Shown piece by piece: positions 38,748 to 48,212 of a stretch of DNA of 64,000 nucleotides. The stretch comes from Candidatus Purcelliella pentastirinorum (lineage in GTDB: Bacteria; Pseudomonadota; Gammaproteobacteria; Enterobacterales; Enterobacteriaceae), in assembly GCF_028748785.1 (NCBI RefSeq), contig NZ_CP110496.1, forward strand, positions 1 through 64,000, given 5' to 3'. The notes beneath the pieces are model-generated. The model saw nothing but the letters and a program-made list of their open reading frames with translations. It had not been told where the DNA came from and did no database searches. A program made the position numbers and the translations under genes. Numbering within the stretch: position 1 is the first letter of the stretch; each line of letters begins with the position of its first letter.

Positions 38748-40079
38748 ATGATTAAAAAATTATCATCTAACATTAAAGGTATTAAGAATTCTTTTTATGA
38801 GTTAAAGAATAGATTGTTATTTGTTGTTATTTCTTTAATTGTTTTTCGTATTGGTTCTTTTATACCAATACCAGGTATTGATTCTTCTGTTATAAGTAAA
38901 CTTTTAGAAAAACAATCTGGTACAATTATTGATATGTTTAATGTTTTTTCTGGTGGTGCATTAAGCAGAGCATCGATATTTGCATTAGGTATAATGCCTT
39001 ATATATCAGCATCCATCATTATTCAATTATTATCTATTATTGTACCGTATTTATCAGATTTAAAAAAAGAAGGTGAATTAGGTAGATGTAAAATAAATCA
39101 GTATATTCGTTATACTACTTTTATATTGTCTATATTTCAATCAATTGGTGTTATTATTGGAATATCTAGTATCCCTAGCATGCAAAAATTGATTATTAAC
39201 ACTAATTTTATTTTTTATTTTGTATCTGTAACTAGTTTAGTAACAGGTACTGTTTTTCTTATGTGGTTAGGAGAAATGATAAGTGATAAGGGTATAGGAA
39301 ATGGTATTTCTATTATAATTTTTACAGGAATTGTTTCTGGATTGCCATTGTCTATTAAAAATACCCTAGAACAATTTAAACAGGGTGATGTTGGTGTTTT
39401 TTCTTTTCTTTTGATGATATTATTAATATTTTTTATTACATATTTTGTTATTTTTATAGAACATGGTCAACGTCGTATTTTAGTTCATTATGCTAAGAGA
39501 CAACAGGGTCGTCGTATGTATGTATCACAAAGCACTCATTTACCTTTAAAAATAAATATGTCAGGTGTAATACCAGCTATTTTTGCGTCTAGTGTTATAA
39601 TTTTTCCAGTCACTTTAATTTCTTGGTTTGGTGGAATTGCTCATTTGCATTGGTTGATATCTTTATCTTATCTTTTACAACCTGGAAAACCTATTTATGT
39701 TATTTTGTATGTTATTTTTATAGTATTTTTTTGTTTTTTTTATACTTCATTGATATTTAATCCTCGGGATACTTCTGACACTTTAAAAAAATCTGGTGCT
39801 TTTATACCTGGTATAAGACCTGGAGAACAAACTGCCAAGTATATTAATAAAATTATGGTTAGATTAACTTTATTTGGTTCGTTTTATATTACTTTTATTT
39901 GTCTTATTCCTGATTTTATGCGTTTTATTATGAATGTACCATTTTATTTTGGTGGTACATCTTTATTGATTGTTGTTGTCGTTATAATAGAGTTTATATC
40001 TCAAATTCAAACTATGTTAATGTCTACTCAATATGAATCTGCTTTAAAAAAAGCTAATTTAAGACATTATAATAATTGA
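38748..40079 (+). CDS. secY: SecY preprotein translocase channel
   Basis: Pore subunit of the Sec translocon in the inner membrane. The protein is 443 aa, as in E. coli, with ten hydrophobic segments. [20 protein letters not shown] is near 37-56 and the plug region [20 protein letters not shown] near 66-85. The cytoplasmic loop [20 protein letters not shown] and [10 protein letters not shown] for SecA/ribosome contact are present. SecE and SecG are outside this window. Confidence 0.98.
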   Translation: MIKKLSSNIKGIKNSFYELKNRLLFVVISLIVFRIGSFIPIPGIDSSVISKLLEKQSGTIIDMFNVFSGGALSRASIFALGIMPYISASIIIQLLSIIVPYLSDLKKEGELGRCKINQYIRYTTFILSIFQSIGVIIGISSIPSMQKLIINTNFIFYFVSVTSLVTGTVFLMWLGEMISDKGIGNGISIIIFTGIVSGLPLSIKNTLEQFKQGDVGVFSFLLMILLIFFITYFVIFIEHGQRRILVHYAKRQQGRRMYVSQSTHLPLKINMSGVIPAIFASSVIIFPVTLISWFGGIAHLHWLISLSYLLQPGKPIYVILYVIFIVFFCFFYTSLIFNPRDTSDTLKKSGAFIPGIRPGEQTAKYINKIMVRLTLFGSFYITFICLIPDFMRFIMNVPFYFGGTSLLIVVVVIIEFISQIQTMLMSTQYESALKKANLRHYNN

Positions 40080-40117
40080 ATAAAATAGTATTTTGAATTA
40101 TATATTAGGGATTTAAA

Positions 40118-40234
40118 ATGAAGGTTCGTACTTCAGTTAAAAAGTTTTGTAAAAATTGTAGAATTATTCGTCGTCATGGAGTTGTTCGTGTATATTGTAA
40201 ATTACACCCAAAACATAAGCAAAGACAGGGTTAA
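40118..40234 (+). CDS. rpmJ: 50S ribosomal protein L36 (zinc-binding type)
   Basis: The protein is 38 aa, as in E. coli: [20 protein letters not shown], ending [11 protein letters not shown]. The zinc ligands are retained (Cys11, Cys14, Cys27 and His32), so this is the zinc form. It closes the spc operon after secY. Confidence 0.97.
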   Translation: MKVRTSVKKFCKNCRIIRRHGVVRVYCKLHPKHKQRQG

Positions 40235-40298
40235 TTTTTTTTGTTATTTATTAAATAATTTATGATTATAAAATATATATTTTACAATGAGGTGCTTA

Positions 40299-40658
40299 GT
40301 GGTTCGTATAGTTAATATTAATATACCAGATAATAAGTCTGTAATTGTTGGTTTAGAAATGATTTATGGAATAGGAAAATCTAGATCCAAGAATATATGT
40401 TCAAATATTGGAATTTTAGGTGATACTAAGATATGTAATTTATCTAATAATCAAATGGAATCTTTGAGAAAAGAAGTTTCTAGATATTTAGTTGAAGGTG
40501 ATTTACGTCGTGAAGTTAATTTAAATATTAAACGTTTAATTGATTTAGGTTGTTATCGGGGATTGCGTCATCGACATAATTTACCTGTACATGGTCAAAG
40601 AACTAGAACTAATGCTCGTACTTGTAAAGGTCCTCGTAAATTGATTAAGAAAAAATAA
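40299..40658 (+). CDS. rpsM: 30S ribosomal protein S13
   Basis: 30S head protein contacting the P-site tRNA. I choose the GTG at 40299 ([13 protein letters not shown], read as MVRI), giving 119 aa (E. coli 118). The in-frame ATG at 40287 would add four residues and leave the good Shine-Dalgarno GAGGTG (40289-40294) inside the gene. [20 protein letters not shown] near 86-105 is conserved. First gene of the alpha operon. Confidence 0.96.
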   Translation: MVRIVNINIPDNKSVIVGLEMIYGIGKSRSKNICSNIGILGDTKICNLSNNQMESLRKEVSRYLVEGDLRREVNLNIKRLIDLGCYRGLRHRHNLPVHGQRTRTNARTCKGPRKLIKKK

Positions 40659-40673
40659 TTCAGGAATTAAATA

Positions 40674-41063
40674 ATGGTAAAATCAAGAATAAAAATTCGT
40701 AAAAAAATAAAAAAACAAATAATTGATGGTATAGCTCATATTCATACTTCTTTTAATAATACTGTAGTTACTATAACTGATAGACATGGTAATACATTAG
40801 GTTGGGCTACAGCTGGAGGTTCTGGTTTTCGTGGTTCACGTAAATCTACTCCTTTTGCTGCACAAGTTGCCGCGGAAAAATGTGCTGAGTTTGTAAAGGA
40901 TTATGGTGTTAAAAATTTAGAGGTTATGGTGAAAGGCCCCGGTCCTGGAAGAGAATCTACAATTAGAGCTTTAAATTCTGCTGGATTTAATATTACGAAT
41001 ATAACTGATGTGACTCCTATACCTCATAATGGTTGTCGATCCCCAAAAAGAAGACGAGTATAA
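40674..41063 (+). CDS. rpsK: 30S ribosomal protein S11
   Basis: 30S platform protein. The protein is 129 aa, as in E. coli. [20 protein letters not shown] near 20-39, [20 protein letters not shown] near 50-69 and the C-terminal [15 protein letters not shown] are conserved. Confidence 0.98.
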   Translation: MVKSRIKIRKKIKKQIIDGIAHIHTSFNNTVVTITDRHGNTLGWATAGGSGFRGSRKSTPFAAQVAAEKCAEFVKDYGVKNLEVMVKGPGPGRESTIRALNSAGFNITNITDVTPIPHNGCRSPKRRRV

Positions 41064-41093
41064 TTTAATTACAAGTAAAAATAAAGGTAATAT

Positions 41094-41714
41094 ATGGCTA
41101 AATATTTAGGTCCCAAATTAAGAATAAGTCGAAGGGAAGGTATTGATTTGTTTCTTAAATCTGGATTAAAAATTATTGATAGTAAATGTAAAATTAATCA
41201 ATTACCTGGAGAACATGGTATTAAAAAAAACCGTTTATCTGATTATGGTATTCAATTACGAGAAAAACAAAAATTAAAACGTATATATGGTGTTTTAGAA
41301 AAACAATTTCGTAATTATTATAAAAAAGCATTTCGTTTAAAGGGTAATACTGGTGAAAATATATTACGTTTATTAGAGAGTAGATTGGATAATATTGTTT
41401 ATAGAATGGGGTTTAGTTGTACAAGAGCTGAAGCTAGACAATTGGTTTGCCATAAATCTATTATAGTAAATGATTGTGTAGTTAACATACCATCATATAA
41501 TGTTTTAATAAATGATAAAATTGTTGTTTGTGATAGATCTAAAAAACAATTACGTATAAAAACATCTATTGAACTTTCAGAACAACGTGAATTACCTGAT
41601 TGGTTAAAAGTAAATAAGGATAGTATGGAAGGTGTTGTAAAACGTATTCCAAAACGTGATGATTTATATTCTGATATTAATGAACATATGATTGTTGAAT
41701 TTTATTCTAAATAA
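41094..41714 (+). CDS. rpsD: 30S ribosomal protein S4
   Basis: Primary assembly protein and, in E. coli, repressor of the alpha operon. The protein is 206 aa, as in E. coli. [20 protein letters not shown] start; the S4 RNA-binding domain ([20 protein letters not shown] near 94-113) is intact. It lacks the zinc Cys set seen in some homologs. Confidence 0.98.
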   Translation: MAKYLGPKLRISRREGIDLFLKSGLKIIDSKCKINQLPGEHGIKKNRLSDYGIQLREKQKLKRIYGVLEKQFRNYYKKAFRLKGNTGENILRLLESRLDNIVYRMGFSCTRAEARQLVCHKSIIVNDCVVNIPSYNVLINDKIVVCDRSKKQLRIKTSIELSEQRELPDWLKVNKDSMEGVVKRIPKRDDLYSDINEHMIVEFYSK

Positions 41715-41733
41715 AATATTTTAGGGGATTGTA

Positions 41734-42726
41734 ATGCAGAATGGTTCTACTATGTCTTTTCTAAAACCTCGTATTGTTAATATTGAACATATAAGTATTA
41801 CTCATGCAAAAGTTATTTTAGAACCATTAGAGCGTGGTTTTGGTTATACATTAGGTAATGCCTTGAGAAGGGTATTATTATCTTCTATGCCAGGTTGTGC
41901 TGTTACTGAAGTTGAAATAGATGGTATATTGCATGAATATAGTAATAAAAAAGGTATTAGGGAAGATATTTTAGAAATTTTATTAAATTTAAAAGGATTA
42001 GCTATTAAAATTCATGAAAAAGATAATGCTCATTTAACTTTAAATAAGTTTGGTATAGGTACTGTTTTGGCTTCAGATATTGAACATGATAATACTATAG
42101 AAATAGTTAATAAAAATCATGTAATTTGTAATTTAACAGATGAATCTTCTTTTATTAATATGAAAATTAAAGTACAGCGAGGAAGAGGTTATGTTCCAGT
42201 TTCTTCTAGAATATCTGTTAAAGATGAAAATTTTTCTATTGGTAAATTATTAATTGATGCTTGTTATAGTCCTGTGGATAGAATTAGTTATAATGTTGAA
42301 GCAGCTCGTGTTGAACATCGTACTGATTTGGATAGATTAATAATAGAGTTAGAAACTAATGGAACTATTGAACCTGATGAGGCTATTAGAAGAGCTGCTA
42401 CTATATTATCTGATCAATTAGAATCTTTTATTTATTTGCGTGATATGCATTATTCGGAAGTTGAAGAAGAAAAACCTGAATTTGATCCTATACTAATGAG
42501 ATCTGTTGATGATTTAGAATTAACTGTTAGATCTGCAAATTGTTTAAAAGCTGAATCTATTCATTATATTGGTGATTTAGTGCAACGTACAGAGGTTGAG
42601 TTATTGAAAACCCCAAATCTTGGTAAAAAGTCATTAACTGAAATTAAAGATGTATTGTCTTCTAAAGGTTTATCATTGGGAATAAGATTAGAAAATTGGC
42701 CTCCTGTAGATATTAATAATAAATGA
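41734..42726 (+). CDS. rpoA: RNA polymerase alpha subunit
   Basis: Assembly platform of RNA polymerase. The protein is 330 aa (E. coli 329). The N-terminal domain has [20 protein letters not shown] near 32-51. The C-terminal domain (about 250-325) is retained with [20 protein letters not shown] and [20 protein letters not shown], including the UP-element/activator contact Arg265 equivalent in VRSANC. Promoter UP-element recognition should therefore still work. Confidence 0.98.
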   Translation: MQNGSTMSFLKPRIVNIEHISITHAKVILEPLERGFGYTLGNALRRVLLSSMPGCAVTEVEIDGILHEYSNKKGIREDILEILLNLKGLAIKIHEKDNAHLTLNKFGIGTVLASDIEHDNTIEIVNKNHVICNLTDESSFINMKIKVQRGRGYVPVSSRISVKDENFSIGKLLIDACYSPVDRISYNVEAARVEHRTDLDRLIIELETNGTIEPDEAIRRAATILSDQLESFIYLRDMHYSEVEEEKPEFDPILMRSVDDLELTVRSANCLKAESIHYIGDLVQRTEVELLKTPNLGKKSLTEIKDVLSSKGLSLGIRLENWPPVDINNK

Positions 42727-42775
42727 TTTATTATTTTTCATTTTTTTTTGTTTTATAAAAGTGGGTTAAATTATT

Positions 42776-43138
42776 ATGCGTCATTTTAAATCCGGTCGTA
42801 AATTAAATCGTAATTCTTCTCATCGTGATGCTATGTTACGTAATATGGCTAGATCTTTGATTATTTATGAAATTATTCAAACTACTTTATCTAAGGCTAA
42901 AGAATTACGTAGTTTTATTGAAAAATTAATAACTATAGCTAAGATTGATACGGTTGCTAATAGAAGAATAATATTTGCTTGTTTACGTGATAAGGTAATT
43001 GTGACTAAATTATTTAAAGATATATCTTCTAGATATCAAAATAGATATGGGGGATATACTAGAATATTAAAAAATAATTTTAGGAGTAGTGATAATACTA
43101 ATATGGCTTTTATTGAACTTATGGATCGTTATGACTAA
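42776..43138 (+). CDS. rplQ: 50S ribosomal protein L17
   Basis: 50S protein near the exit site. The protein is 120 aa (E. coli 127), lacking the C-terminal tail. [20 protein letters not shown] start, and [15 protein letters not shown] near 40-55 are conserved. It ends the alpha operon and is convergent with fmt, 22 bases away. Confidence 0.97.
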   Translation: MRHFKSGRKLNRNSSHRDAMLRNMARSLIIYEIIQTTLSKAKELRSFIEKLITIAKIDTVANRRIIFACLRDKVIVTKLFKDISSRYQNRYGGYTRILKNNFRSSDNTNMAFIELMDRYD

Positions 43139-43160
43139 TTTGACAATAATTTTATATTTT

Positions 43161-44108
43161 TTAATTTAAAATATCACCTATTTTAAACCATTTTTTATTG
43201 GATAAAATTAAATTTTTTATTTCCATTTTTTTTTTTCCAGGTATTTGTATAACTTTTAAATTTAATATTCCATCATTTAAAATTATTTTTATTCCATTTT
43301 TGTTAATGGAAATAATTTGTCCTTTTTTAAAAGATTTTTTATTATTTTTTTTTTCTAAAATATTTGCTTTCCATAATTTTATTTTTATTTTATTTAATTT
43401 GAAATAACATACTGGCCATGGATTAAATGCACGTATATTTCTTTCTATTTCTTTACTATTTTTATGCCAATTTATTTTTGCTTCTTTTTTTTTAATTTTG
43501 TATGCATATGTTGCTTTTAAATTATTTTGTTTAATAGGTATTATTTTTTTATTTTTTATTTTTTTTATAATTTTTAACATACTTTTGGAACCTAATTTCA
43601 TAAGTTTTTTAGTTAGAGATTCACTGTTATCTTTTTTTTTAATTTTGCATGTTTTTTTGTATAATATATCACCTTCATCTAATTTATCGTTCATTTGTAT
43701 TATTGAAATACCAGATTTATTATCTCCATTTTGTATTGATCTTTGTATAGGCGCTGCTCCTCTCCATTTAGGCAATAAAGATGCATGTATGTTTATAGAG
43801 TTTATTTTAGGTATTTTTAATATTTTTTTTGGTATGATTAACCCATATGATACTGTTATTATAAGATCAATATCAAAGTAATATATTTTTTTAATATTAT
43901 TTAATTCTTTTATAGATTTTGGACTATAAATTGGAATATTATATTTTTTATTTATAATTTTTATTTTTGAATAATATTCTTTGTTAAATCTTTTATTAAG
44001 TTTAGTAAATATTCCAATTATGTTATATTTATTTTTTATCAATGTTTTTAAATGATATAAAGCAAACCTTGATGTTCCAAAAAAAAGTATTTTTAATTTT
44101 TTTTTCAT
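43161..44108 (-). CDS. fmt: Methionyl-tRNA formyltransferase
   Basis: Formylates initiator Met-tRNA. The protein is 315 aa, as in E. coli. The active-site region INIHASLLPKWRGAAPIQRS is near 104-123, with the catalytic Asn-His pair, and DEGDIL follows. The C-terminal OB domain is complete though Lys-rich. It lies one base downstream of def on the minus strand, the E. coli def-fmt pair, next to the end of the alpha operon. rsmB, trkA, mscL and arfA, which lie between in E. coli, are gone. Confidence 0.96.
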   Translation of the reverse strand: MKKKLKILFFGTSRFALYHLKTLIKNKYNIIGIFTKLNKRFNKEYYSKIKIINKKYNIPIYSPKSIKELNNIKKIYYFDIDLIITVSYGLIIPKKILKIPKINSINIHASLLPKWRGAAPIQRSIQNGDNKSGISIIQMNDKLDEGDILYKKTCKIKKKDNSESLTKKLMKLGSKSMLKIIKKIKNKKIIPIKQNNLKATYAYKIKKKEAKINWHKNSKEIERNIRAFNPWPVCYFKLNKIKIKLWKANILEKKNNKKSFKKGQIISINKNGIKIILNDGILNLKVIQIPGKKKMEIKNLILSNKKWFKIGDILN

Positions 44109-44109
44109 A

Positions 44110-44595
44110 TTATTGTTGATATTTAATATAATAATTAATATCTTTAATTTTTTTTTTATAATCTAAAATCAATTTTCCATTTAGATGATCTATTTCATGT
44201 TGTATACATATAGATAATAAATCATGTGCGTTTATTTTATACGTTTTACCGTTACAATTCATTGTGTTTATTTTTATATATTTATATCTATTTATAGATA
44301 TTTTTATATTTGGAATGGATAAACAACCTTCTTTTATAGATATTGTTCCATATTTTTTTATTATTTTAGGGTTAATTAATATTATTGGTTTTGTTTGATC
44401 TTTTGATATATCTATAACTATAATTTTTTTATGTATATTAATTTGTGTTGCTGCTAGTCCTATACCTTTATTAATATACATAACTTTTAGCATATTTTTT
44501 ATAATATTTTTGATCTTATTATTAAAATTATTTATTTTTGATGCTTTTATTCTTAATCTTATATCTGGATGTATTAGTATTTTTGGTATTAACAT
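44110..44595 (-). CDS. def: Peptide deformylase
   Basis: Removes the N-formyl group from nascent proteins. The protein is 161 aa (E. coli 169). All three motifs are present: GIGLAATQI near 44-52, EGCLSIP near 89-95 with the metal Cys, and QHEIDHLNG near 132-140 with the HExxH metal ligands. Cotranscribed with fmt; together they make the formylation/deformylation cycle. Confidence 0.97.
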   Translation of the reverse strand: MLIPKILIHPDIRLRIKASKINNFNNKIKNIIKNMLKVMYINKGIGLAATQINIHKKIIVIDISKDQTKPIILINPKIIKKYGTISIKEGCLSIPNIKISINRYKYIKINTMNCNGKTYKINAHDLLSICIQHEIDHLNGKLILDYKKKIKDINYYIKYQQ

Positions 44596-44924
44596 TTTTT
44601 TTTGAATGATTTTCTATGATATTTATTTTTACATATTTTATCTATGTTTTTTATATAAGTAAAATTATTATATGTTTGTTTGTTTTTTATTTTTTTTATA
44701 TTTGTGTGTATAATATATTTTATTTATTTAATTTTATGTTTATTAAAAGATTATTTTTTATTTAACATTTTTTTTTAACTTAATAGATTTAATTATTGTG
44801 TGAAAATTTATTAATATTTTAAAAATAAAAAAATATATTTTAGTAATTTTTTTATATCAAATGTATTTTATTATTTTTAATTTATTTAAATATAAATTAT
44901 ATATAATTTTTTTATTTTATCCTG
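44596..44924. other. Gene-free AT-rich spacer between def and tRNA-Thr
   Basis: About 329 bases of nearly pure A/T with no recognisable gene remnant. It must contain the def-fmt promoter (minus) and the tRNA-Thr promoter (plus), but no distinctive boxes stand out. Confidence 0.5.
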
Positions 44925-44996
44925 GCTGATATAGTTTAGTTGGAAAAACATACTCTTGGTATGAGTATATCCTCAGTTCGATTCTGAGTATCAGCA
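44925..44996 (+). tRNA. thrT: tRNA-Thr (anticodon GGU)
   Basis: Acceptor GCTGATA/TATCAGC, D-stem GTTT/AAAC, anticodon stem TACTC/GAGTA with loop TTGGTAT (GGT at 34-36), T-arm CTCAG/CTGAG. 72 nt with discriminator A and no encoded CCA. The acceptor stem equals that of E. coli tRNA-Thr(GGU). Both E. coli thrT (before tufB) and thrV (in rrnD) are candidates, so the symbol is tentative. Confidence 0.94.
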
Positions 44997-45080
44997 TTAA
45001 GGATATATTTTTTATTTGTAATATTCTCTTATTTTTATTTTTTTATATTTTAATATTAATTATGTTAAAAGTACAATTAT

Positions 45081-45935
45081 ATGATTAGTGTTATTTTATT
45101 TGTATTTGTTGATTTTTTGTTTATTTTTATTTTGGGTTTTTTTAATTTTTTTTAATAATTTTTATTTTTTAATTTTATTTTTTGGTATTTTTGGTGGTTT
45201 AGGTTTCTTGATATCTTTATTTTTATCCCAATGTATTATTTTACATTTTATTAATGATTGCATAATAAAATATTCTAAAATAATTTAGAATGTATTTTAT
45301 TTAAAATTTTCTATGATTAATTTAATATTTTAGGCATTAATATGTCTTAAATTATTATTTATAAAGTTTGTGATATTAATGTTTTTGCTACAGGGGTTTT
45401 TTGTAATTTTTCATTAATGGTTTTATTTACCTGTTTATTAAAAAAATTAACTAAAAATGAAATTTAAGTTATGATTGTTTATTAGATTAGTAATTTATAC
45501 AATTGTGATATGGTTACAATGGTTTTATTTTAATTTATTTTAAATATATTTGTTATTTTTTTTTTATTATTTATTTTTTAATAATAAAGATAATTATTAT
45601 CTGTTTACTATTTATAGTAATTAATAATATTTTATTATTATCTTTTATTTTAAAATTATTTTTTTGGAGTTTTAGCGATTATTATAGTTATGTCTTCTTT
45701 TAGAAGAGTTGAATTTTATACTGATGCTAATTATGTAAAATTAATATGTTTATATAAAATGATGTCAGTATTAAGATCTATTAGGGGTTTATATAATTTT
45801 AGTAATAGTGAATTATTTTCTGTTTTAAAATGTTTTTTTATTAAGGTTAACAAAAATTTTTGATTAAATTTATTTATTACTTATTCTTTTTTGGATAAAT
45901 GTATTAATGTTTTATTGAACGGTGTATTTATTTAA
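45081..45935 (+). pseudogene. htpX: Decayed htpX (membrane zinc metalloprotease)
   Basis: HtpX segments occur in order across several frames. The N-terminal hydrophobic start is MISVILFVFVDFLF (45081), then FGGLGFLISLFLSQ (inside 45088-45288). CDINVFATG lies near 45368 (E. coli PDINAFATG). LLKKLTKNEI is followed by VMIVY-stop-ISN, where the HEISH zinc site belongs, then CDMVTM. FRRVEFYTDANYVKL is near 45698 (E. coli SRHREFHADAGSAKL) and FLDKCINVLLNGVFI ends at 45935. Length 855 bp against 882 in E. coli, so decay is by point changes and small indels. Intact HtpX degrades misfolded membrane proteins. In E. coli it lies a few genes upstream of yobF-cspC, which follows here. Confidence 0.88.
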
Positions 45936-46144
45936 TAATATTAACTAAAATATTAATATCTTTATTTTATATTTTTAATTTATATGTTACTATTAGTTTT
46001 ATGATGTTTACTTTTATTAAAATTTATTTATATTTAATTTTTATCAATTTTTAATAAAATGTTCTTTTTTATAAAAAAGTTCTTGAGATTAATAAATATA
46101 TATGTAAAATCCAACATTATGTAAAACGAGATGCAGTTCTGTTT

Positions 46145-46297
46145 ATGTATATATGGCATTTTAGTAGAGAAGTTCAGAGTAAAGATGTTGTTTTATTTTC
46201 CTTGCCGAACCTTAAATTAGTGCCTTATTCATTAATATCTCTGTTTTCGATTTATTTTTTTTTTTTTTTGGAAAACAAAATTTTTAAGGAAAATATA
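46145..46297 (+). other. YobF-like leader ahead of cspC
   Basis: This stretch is visibly less AT-rich than its surroundings. The frame from 46145 reads [20 protein letters not shown], resembling the start of the small E. coli protein YobF (FSKEVLSK), encoded just before cspC there. Similarity at the base level seems to continue further (CCTTGCCGAACCTTA, AATTAGTGCCTTATTC) after the frames no longer agree. The frame stays open through a run of 15 T (46255-46269) and joins cspC in frame, so a 120-aa fusion is formally possible. I think it more likely to be a retained regulatory leader or decaying yobF. The yobF comparison is from memory. Confidence 0.5.
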
Positions 46298-46507
46298 ATG
46301 GCAAAAATTAAAGGTCAAGTTAAATGGTTTAATGAATCTAAAGGTTTTGGTTTTATTACTCCTTCTGATGGTAGTAAAGATGTTTTTGTACATTTCTCTG
46401 CAATTCAAGGCAATGGTTTTAAAACTTTGACTGAAGGGCAAAATGTTGAATTTGAAATTCAAGATGGTCAAAAAGGTCCAGCAGCTGTTAATGTAGTGGC
46501 TATATAG
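46298..46507 (+). CDS. cspC: Cold-shock-like RNA chaperone CspC
   Basis: Single-stranded nucleic-acid-binding protein with a CSD beta barrel. The protein is 69 aa, as in E. coli, and differs from E. coli CspC at only about three positions as I recall it. RNP1 is KGFGFITP near 15-22 and RNP2 is VFVHF near 29-33. The ATG at 46298 has AAGGA eight bases upstream. It is followed by a strong intrinsic terminator, making it a well-defined transcription unit. E. coli CspC is constitutive and stabilises stress mRNAs. Confidence 0.97.
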   Translation: MAKIKGQVKWFNESKGFGFITPSDGSKDVFVHFSAIQGNGFKTLTEGQNVEFEIQDGQKGPAAVNVVAI

Positions 46508-46548
46508 TAATTTTTGTTAATTTTATAATTAATAGTAAATTGTTTTAT

Positions 46549-46580
46549 TAAGAACTAGCGTTTATCGCTAGTTCTTTTTT
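46549..46580 (+). terminator. Intrinsic terminator of cspC
   Basis: AAGAACTAGCG, loop TTTAT, CGCTAGTTCTT, then a T-run: an 11-bp perfect hairpin at 46550-46576. It is the only clear rho-independent terminator I can see in the window. The reverse strand starts with A-runs, so it may also stop transcripts arriving from the right. Confidence 0.92.
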
Positions 46581-46593
46581 ATTGTTTTATTTT

Positions 46594-47346
46594 TTATCGT
46601 ATTTGTTTAATCATAGATATAAAATTTTTACCATTTAATGATGCATTTCCTATTAGAGCACCATCAACATCAGGTTGTTTTATTATTTCATGAAAATTAT
46701 TTATATTAACAGATCCTCCATATTGTATTATAGTTTTATTGTATAGTTCTTTATGTTTTTTATATATATATGATTTTATATATTTACTTATTTTTTGTAT
46801 TTCTCTTGGTTCTGGAGATTTATTTGTACCTATTGCCCATATAGGTTCATATGCAATTATTAATTTTTTTAATAATTTTGTTTTAGTTTTTTTTAATATA
46901 AATTTTATTTGTTTTATACATATTTTTTTAGTTTGATTATTTTGATATTCTGCATAATTTTCACCTATACATAAAATTGGTATTAATCCGTTATTATTTA
47001 CTAAATTAAATTTTTTTTCTACAATATTATTTTTTTCATTGTGATATATTCTTCTTTCTGAATGTCCTATAATGACATATTTTATTCCTATATCTTTTAA
47101 CATCATTATTGATGTTTCCCCAGTATATGCACCTGATAAATGTAAATCGATATTTTGAGCTGCTAATTTTATATTTATTTTATTTATTTTTTTTTTAGTA
47201 TAATCTAAATAAATTAATGGAGGTGCTATAATTATTTTTATATTTTTAATTTTATCTATTATGTTTTTGTATTTTTTTATTAATTTTTTTATTTTTTTTT
47301 TTGTTCCGTTTAATTTCCAATTTGTTAAAATTAATATTTTTTTCAT
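46594..47346 (-). CDS. tpiA: Triose-phosphate isomerase
   Basis: Interconverts dihydroxyacetone phosphate and glyceraldehyde 3-phosphate. The protein is 250 aa (E. coli 255). NWKLNGTKK near residues 8-16, the catalytic His in IIGHSERR near 95, the catalytic Glu in AYEPIWAIGT near 165, and YGGSVN near 207 are present. It lies downstream of fpr on the same strand; in E. coli fpr and tpiA are also near neighbours. Confidence 0.97.
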   Translation of the reverse strand: MKKILILTNWKLNGTKKKIKKLIKKYKNIIDKIKNIKIIIAPPLIYLDYTKKKINKINIKLAAQNIDLHLSGAYTGETSIMMLKDIGIKYVIIGHSERRIYHNEKNNIVEKKFNLVNNNGLIPILCIGENYAEYQNNQTKKICIKQIKFILKKTKTKLLKKLIIAYEPIWAIGTNKSPEPREIQKISKYIKSYIYKKHKELYNKTIIQYGGSVNINNFHEIIKQPDVDGALIGNASLNGKNFISMIKQIR

Positions 47347-47400
47347 CTAATTATCCTAATAAAATTATTATTTTATTTTAAAATATTTTTATTTTTTATG

Positions 47401-48144
47401 TTACCAATATAATTCCGTTGTTATCTCTCCTTCTTCATTAAATCTTTTTTTTAATTTTTTTTCATCAATTAAAAATTTTTGTGTATCTTTAACCATTCCT
47501 GGATTACCACATAACATAATTTGACTTTCTTTATTTATTTTTAAATTAATAGATTTTTCAATTATTCCTTGTTTTATTAATTTGGGTATATGACCATTAA
47601 TTGTATTTTTATTTATTTCTCTACTTGTTATTTTAACATAATGTAATTTGTTAAAATTTTCATTTTGTAAATTTTGTATTAATTTTATATAATTAAAATC
47701 TTCATATTTTCTAACTGCATGTACTAATACTATATTTTCAAATTTTGTTAATTGTTTTTTATTTTGTAGAATTGATAAGTATGGTCCTATAGCTGTTCCT
47801 GTTGCAAACATCCATAAAATTTTACAACTTGGAATATTGTTTATTGTAAAATTTCCTATAGCATTTTTACTGATTAAAATTTCATCTTTTATTTTTAATG
47901 TTTGTAATTTTGTAGTCAAATAACCATTATTTATTTTAACTATATAGAATTCTAAATTTTTATTATCTGGTGAATTAACATATGAATATGCTCTTTGTAT
48001 TATTCTTTTTTTTTTATCTTGTATTGCTAATTTTGTGAATTGTCCTGCTACAAAATTATTAATAGGTGCATTTAAAATTATGCTAAAAAGTCTATTGTTC
48101 CAATGTAATATTTTAATTATTTTTCCCTTTACCCATGTAGTCAT
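47401..48144 (-). CDS. fpr: Ferredoxin/flavodoxin-NADP+ reductase
   Basis: FAD enzyme that reduces flavodoxin or ferredoxin with NADPH, feeding radical-SAM and Fe-S enzymes. The protein is 247 aa (E. coli 248). The FAD-binding RAYSYVNSPDN is near 50-60. The NADP-binding ATGTAIGPYLSIL is near 112-124, and MLCGNPGMVKDTQ follows. It ends TTELYW, where E. coli has TAEHYW. NADPH would come from gnd. The flavodoxin/ferredoxin partner is outside this window. Confidence 0.96.
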   Translation of the reverse strand: MTTWVKGKIIKILHWNNRLFSIILNAPINNFVAGQFTKLAIQDKKKRIIQRAYSYVNSPDNKNLEFYIVKINNGYLTTKLQTLKIKDEILISKNAIGNFTINNIPSCKILWMFATGTAIGPYLSILQNKKQLTKFENIVLVHAVRKYEDFNYIKLIQNLQNENFNKLHYVKITSREINKNTINGHIPKLIKQGIIEKSINLKINKESQIMLCGNPGMVKDTQKFLIDEKKLKKRFNEEGEITTELYW

Positions 48145-48212
48145 TGTTAGTTCCTTTTATATTTTTTAATATTTGTTAATAGTATATTATTTTTTAATAA
48201 AAGTTTTTATTT

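Noticed and set aside
45088-45288. Possible secE or novel small membrane protein after tRNA-Thr
   Set aside because: First considered secE because thrT-tufB-secE occurs in E. coli, but the neighbouring fragments (DINVFATG, FRRVEFYTDA, FLDKCINVL) match HtpX in order, so it is part of the htpX pseudogene.
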